DNA of 10,299 bases. It comes from Dunaliella salina. Lineage: Eukaryota; Chlorophyta; Chlorophyceae; Chlamydomonadales; Dunaliellaceae. Within the stretch, counting starts at the first letter, position 1. Every line of letters begins with the position of its first letter. The DNA is taken from contig MU069542.1 of the NCBI GenBank assembly GCA_002284615.2, forward strand, positions 557,234-567,532, in the 5' to 3' direction. Made by a program: the position numbers and the translations under genes. Below, piece by piece: positions 7,879 through 10,299 of this stretch. Below the pieces are notes generated by a model, which did not search any database, was not told the DNA's origin, and worked only from the letters and a program-made list of their open reading frames with translations.

Positions 7879-8939
7879 GTGTGTGTGTGTGAATATGCAT
7901 GCAGGTTGAAGAGGAGAAGGCAGCCTTAATGGAGAGGAAGAGAAGAGAGCAGGTGGGCTAGGGAAGTAATCATGCAGCCTGTGAAGCCTTGCTGCTATCA
8001 CTCCCAAATGCGTGGCATGTGCAAGCAAGAATAGTAAGGGAGATGAAACTGGGTGCTGATGAGCGTGCGTCAAGGAATTGAGTTGCAGATGTAGAGAACA
8101 AGGGTAGTTTGCAGCATGAGGGCCGCCAGGGACGCTCTTTGCTTCTCGATACAGCTTGCATCCAAAAATGGTTGTGATTTCATTATGTTCTGATTACTTA
8201 CAACCATCACTGAATCATGGTGCAGGAAGAAGCAAAGCGCAAACAAGACGAGCTGGAAAAGATTCTGGCGGAGAACAGACGCAAGGTAGGATGCTGTTCT
8301 TAGGCGCCTTGACCTGTGTGTTGCTCTGGTGCTTTGTCATGCCCCGTGAAGCAAATTCTGGGCCTTGCAGCAGGTATTGTTTGCCCTGTATGACAATTAT
8401 GAGCAAGATGTTTGAATTCAGATACAAGCCGGCCACCAAATGTGTAAATTCCAAAATGGGCAGGGATGGTCAATCGTTTCTAGTACGTGCTCTGCTTGAA
8501 GATATGAAAAGCGTCCGCAGTTGATTATCCTAGAGGGTTGCGGAAGGAAATCCTTGGAGAAACCTTCTAATGTTTTCGAGATGGCTTGTCCATTAAGTCC
8601 ATGCATGCCCTCCTTGTGCAGCAACCCAATTTCAGATGCACTACAGAGAGATTCTGGTTTAGCTGTGTGTGTCGTTTTACAATATTAAGACCTGAGCAGG
8701 GCAAGATGCATTCATGGTGATGCTGTCATTTGCCTGCTTTTGTGCCACCACTTGAGGGTGTCACAAGGGGTACTCTCATAAAGACTATAGATAGCTTATG
8801 GGAAGCGAGGACAGAGAGGAAGTTTGACATATGACAAGCATTATCATGAAAATAATCAATCAATATGCTTAAAGATAAGAAGAAACACTATGCTTGCTCA
8901 CAGGTGGAGGAGGCCCAGAAGAGAGCTGCACAAGCATGA
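6133..8939 (+). CDS. ARGLU1: ARGLU1-like (arginine/glutamate-rich 1) gene, C-terminal part in six exons
   Basis: The gene is spliced from 6133-6189, 6709-6753, 7365-7415, 7905-7952, 8226-8285 and 8904-8939. Every intron has GT..AG borders and every junction is phase 0, giving 98 residues and a TGA stop. The product is almost all Glu, Lys, Arg, Ala, Leu and Gln, as in a long charged helix or coiled coil. Segments that fit the ARGLU1 family include VEEAV, VEEAMGSEEVKQRI, VEEEKAALMERKRREQ and the near-diagnostic ELEKILAENRRKVEEAQ. ARGLU1 is known as a nuclear factor in pre-mRNA splicing and, in animals, transcription with Mediator; it has an Arg/Ser-rich N-terminus and a Glu/Arg-rich C-terminus. 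Only the latter is visible here. The stop comes about 8 residues after the ENRRKVEEAQ core, earlier than in land-plant and animal homologues as I recall them. Other charged coiled-coil proteins are possible but less likely. The assignment comes from reading the sequence, not from a database search. Confidence 0.72.
6190..6708 (+). other. Intron between exons A and B (519 bases)
   Basis: It begins GTGGGA and ends in a T-rich tract and AAAG. Open frames here are short and give no recognisable protein. A 186-codon open frame on the other strand crosses exon A and is taken as chance. Confidence 0.6.
6709..6753 (+). CDS. ARGLU1: ARGLU1-like exon B (15 codons)
   Basis: A strong pyrimidine tract (6661-6704) leads to the acceptor TTTAAAG, and the donor is GCG|GTGCGT. 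The 45 bases read VEEAMGSEEVKQRIA. The VEE(A/S)xxSEEVK pattern is typical of plant-type ARGLU1 and is one of the best reasons for placing the organism in the green lineage. An alternative donor 4 bases downstream (GTAAAT) would break the frame with exon C. Confidence 0.7.
6754..7364 (+). other. Intron between exons B and C (611 bases)
   Basis: It begins GTGCGT and ends CTCTCTTGTGCAG. No repeat, hairpin or coding signal was recognised inside. Confidence 0.6.
7365..7415 (+). CDS. ARGLU1: ARGLU1-like exon C (17 codons)
   Basis: The acceptor is CTCTCTTGTGCAG and the donor is CGCAG|GTGGGT. The 51 bases read ARLREERSKLEAAVNAQ in phase 0. Its place between exons B and D matches the family order (R-L-E-x-x-R-K-x-L-x-x-x-V-x-x-Q). 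The last two codons, GCG CAG, sit on a conserved AQ. Confidence 0.7.
7735..7748. repeat. Perfect 14-base palindrome CATGCATATGCATG
   Basis: Located in the intron before exon D. Its CATGCA halves resemble plant RY-type motifs, but the intronic place and the general abundance of TGCATG in this window argue against a specific role. Confidence 0.5.
7811..7891. repeat. (TG)n microsatellite, about 80 bases, just upstream of exon D
   Basis: An alternating TG run with one slip (GTTGTG near 7877). It sits inside an intron, 13 bases before the AG of exon D, so the transcript carries a long UG repeat beside the 3' splice site. Confidence 0.97.
7905..7952 (+). CDS. ARGLU1: ARGLU1-like exon D (16 codons)
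   Basis: The acceptor is ATATGCATGCAG, which starts just after a long (TG)n tract; the donor is GAGCAG|GTGGGC. The 48 bases read VEEEKAALMERKRREQ in phase 0, fitting the family stretch E-K-E-x-A-A-L-x-E-x-(R/K)-(R/K)-x-E-x. There is little classical pyrimidine tract other than the TG repeat itself. Confidence 0.7.
7953..8225 (+). other. Intron between exons D and E (273 bases)
   Basis: This is the shortest intron of the gene, GTGGGC ... GGTGCAG. A CACTGAATC stretch about 17 bases before the acceptor could serve as a branch site. Nothing else was recognised. Confidence 0.6.
8226..8285 (+). CDS. ARGLU1: ARGLU1-like exon E (20 codons), family core motif
   Basis: The acceptor is TCATGGTGCAG and the donor is CGCAAG|GTAGGA. 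The 60 bases read EEAKRKQDELEKILAENRRK in phase 0. The block REELE(K/R)(I/M)L(E/A)EN(R/N)RK is the most conserved part of ARGLU1 proteins, so this exon is the firmest support for the gene call. Confidence 0.78.
8286..8903 (+). other. Intron between exons E and F (618 bases)
   Basis: It begins GTAGGA and ends CTTGCTCACAG. No coding or repeat signal was recognised inside. Confidence 0.6.
8904..8939 (+). CDS. ARGLU1: ARGLU1-like terminal coding exon F (11 codons plus TGA)
   Basis: The acceptor is TGCTTGCTCACAG. The reading frame is VEEAQKRAAQA followed by TGA at 8937-8939. NRRK at the end of exon E plus VEEAQ here rebuilds the conserved NRRKVEEAQ. No GT donor lies between the exon start and the stop, so the protein appears to end here unless a non-canonical site is used. 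A second TAA (8940) overlaps nearby in another frame. Confidence 0.68.
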   Translation: MEEAQKRAAQA

Positions 8940-9610
8940 TAAGCTGCATGCACCTGCTGGTATGGGTTCAGGTGCAAAAGTCCTGGTTTTGTCCTTTATG
9001 ATCTGAAAAGCAGTGTGAAGCCATGCTGCCTTCAAAGTAATCAAATCTAACAGTGCTATTGCATGGATAGGCAAAACTAGCTGTATGGGTTGAAAAAGGT
9101 AATTTGTGTGTACTAATGTGTGTACCAATGTTTCTGTCGAGTCTGTGCTTGGAGGATCAATGGTTCTGTCGAGTCTGTGCTTGGAGGATCAGGGAGCCTT
9201 TGCAAATGCTGTTGTTTCATCCTAATCAATCTTATCAGGACACAGCAGCATGATGAATGGCTTGATATTGTGACTTCAAAGGAGGACCCTGGGTCCACAG
9301 TAAATGCTTTTATTACACAGCCTTGGCCTGCCACGTATACTCGATGCTTCAACTTGTTTGTGTGCTTCGATGCTCTGGAGATGCATTTACTGCACATAAT
9401 GGTCGCTGGCTACCTGAAATGTTTGCATGCATCTATGCTGTCGGAGAAGTGTGCAAACTTTTTGTGAAATTCAGCTTTCGTTTTTGGTCTTGCTCCTTCT
9501 TTTGAAGTCTGGGCCTCAAACTTTTTTGTGCTGCTCCTGGATTGCTTTCACATTGTGGCAGCTCAATGGTAAGCAGTTCAGTGTGGAGTTTTATGACTTT
9601 ATCTTCTCCA
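8940..9610. other. 3' flank of the gene, no further feature seen
   Basis: This should contain the 3' untranslated region. No clear poly(A) signal of the AATAAA or algal TGTAA type was found in it. Apart from a short tandem duplication at 9127-9190 nothing stands out. Short open frames on both strands have no recognisable content. Confidence 0.4.
9127..9190 (+). repeat. 32-base tandem duplication
   Basis: The 32-base unit at 9127-9158 (AATG..., ending GGAGGATC) is repeated at 9159-9190 with one mismatch (T to G at its fifth base). It lies in the 3' flank of the gene. Confidence 0.93.
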
Positions 9611-9716
9611 CATCCAAAAAGAAAAGAAAAGAAAAGAAAAACTACGCAGGCAGTGAAAACACTTTCCACATCAATTAAGGAAAAGAGGATACCTAGGGCC
9701 AAGGCACCATGTATCC
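9611..9716 (+). repeat. Dispersed A-rich/CTACGC repeat, copy d
   Basis: CATCC, then (AAAAG)n, then AAACTACGCAGGCAGTG, then ATCAATTAAGGAAAAGAGG and AAGGCACCATGTATCC. It is the closest relative of copy b in the window. Confidence 0.7.
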
Positions 9717-9819
9717 CCTCCACCAAGAGAAATGAGAAAAGAAGTCAGTGGGGATCTGGAGGGTTACTGGCAGAAGCCCGTGCCTGATCTTGTTGATGAG
9801 AGTTGGAAGGAGTCTGCTC

Positions 9820-10141
9820 CATAGCTCGTCTGGTACTAAAAATTTTGTGGCATACTGATCAGAATGAGCATAAAGCTTCAAAGCAAACTCTTTAAGTGGC
9901 TCCAAAGTGTGGGGGGTGTAGGTGACTCCACCTACACCTAACAGAATAGTAAGAAGGGGGACTCGAGCAGAGGCTCTTGAAAGATGGCGACACAAATTGC
10001 GGTGTTGCTGTTTGGAAGCCTCAAGCTGGGTGTCTTCACAGTATTTTACTTCCACAAGATGGTAGTGCCTCTATTCTGGGAGGAGCTGACTACTAGTAGG
10101 GTGATGGGCCTTGGAAGTAGGTGGAGTGGATGTGGCTGGCG
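9820..10141 (-). pseudogene. Broken retroelement-like coding remnant
   Basis: On the minus strand a frame can be followed from about 10141 down to about 9820, with one in-frame TAG at 10073-10071. After the stop it reads RHYHLVEVKYCEDT, then a Gln/Ser/Leu-rich stretch, TILLGVGGVTYTPHTLEPLK and ALKLYAHSDQYATK. I associate this order of blocks with C-terminal parts of reverse-transcriptase-type polyproteins in algal and protist genomes, but this is recall and was not searched. VE-V-K-Y has the E-x-K spacing of PD-(D/E)xK nucleases, which would fit an endonuclease end domain. A small internal deletion before ALKLYAHS seems likely. The tail after ATKF runs into non-homologous DNA and repeat copy d. 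It is not functional. Confidence 0.45.
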
Positions 10142-10147
10142 CTGAGT

Positions 10148-10184
10148 GGAAGAAAAGAAAAGAGAGGTCTACGCAAGCCAAAGG
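10148..10184 (+). repeat. Dispersed A-rich/CTACGC repeat, copy e
   Basis: GAAGAAAAGAAAAGAGAGG is followed by TCTACGCAAGCCAAAGG, shared exactly with copy a. It closes off the right side of the retroelement remnant that begins after copy d. Confidence 0.65.
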
Positions 10185-10204
10185 TTACAAGGTTACAAGG
10201 TTAA
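10181..10204 (+). repeat. Three 8-base tandem units (AAGGTTAC)
   Basis: AAGGTTAC, AAGGTTAC and AAGGTTAA follow each other directly at the end of repeat copy e. Confidence 0.85.
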
Positions 10205-10299
10205 AATTGGGTTTGACCTTCAGCCAGGTTGTTTGGCTGCTCGGCCTGATGAACTGTTCCATCCAAAGAATAAATATCCATGAGATTAGAAATAAAACG

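Larger units (their letters stand above)
7416..7904 (+). other. Intron between exons C and D (489 bases) with (TG)n near its 3' end
   Basis: It begins GTGGGT and ends ATGCATGCAG. Its last part is a ~80-base TG repeat followed by only 13 bases to the splice site. A perfect 14-base palindrome of CATGCA type lies at 7735-7748. The rest shows nothing recognisable. Confidence 0.6.

Noticed and set aside
7657..8073. 138-codon minus-strand frame with a Thr-His run
   Set aside because: The run is only the TG microsatellite translated, and the frame overlaps exon D antisense.
9915..9938. Perfect 10-bp hairpin with 4-base loop (terminator-like)
   Set aside because: It falls on the Gly-Val-Gly-Gly-Val-Thr-Tyr-Thr codons of the retroelement remnant, where such self-complementarity arises from the codons. 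There is no T-run after it, and this is not bacterial DNA.

Overview
This is nuclear DNA from a eukaryote. It holds one intron-rich protein gene on the + strand, set among old repeats. There are no long uninterrupted reading frames, no operons and no Shine-Dalgarno-led genes. There are short exons with GT..AG borders, two long (TG)n microsatellites, a foldback element and decayed transposon pieces. Two N bases (5041, 5218) suggest a draft assembly. Donor sites of the GTGCGT/GTGGGT/GTAAGA kind, and a coding sequence that aligns best with plant-type ARGLU1 proteins, make a green-lineage organism (alga or early streptophyte) the best guess. This is inference, and the species cannot be named from the sequence.

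Gene. Six short exons (6133-6189, 6709-6753, 7365-7415, 7905-7952, 8226-8285, 8904-8939) join in phase 0 into a continuous 98-residue, highly charged helical segment ending in TGA. It resembles the C-terminal coiled-coil half of ARGLU1 (arginine/glutamate-rich 1), a nuclear protein linked to pre-mRNA splicing and transcription. Two possible earlier exons (422-478 and 841-901) are phase-compatible with each other and with 6133. If they are real, they are separated from the rest by a 5.2 kb intron. The true N-terminus would lie left of the window.

Repeat region, about 1.9-5.7 kb. Three diverged copies of a repeat lie head to tail, starting near 2015, 3248 and 4495, with a spacing near 1.24 kb. 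Units 1 and 3 are colinear along most of their length. Unit 2 keeps only its first 350 bases. The rest of it holds a 339-bp foldback element (arms 3809-3973 and 3992-4147) and a third lone arm copy (4160-4268). Two units carry a similar short reading frame with an RNase H-like look.

Dispersed A-rich repeats. A family with an (AAAGA)n tract followed by CTACGC/TARGC occurs at 1001-1050, 1514-1614, 2907-2948 (reversed), 9611-9716 and 10148-10184. Between the last two, the minus strand carries a broken retroelement-like coding remnant (about 9820-10141).

Microsatellites. (TG)n followed by (CG)n opens the window. A second (TG)n of about 80 bases ends 13 bases before the splice acceptor of the fourth confident exon, so it may affect splicing. 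The remaining stretches (1-421, intron interiors, 8940-9610) show nothing clearly functional.
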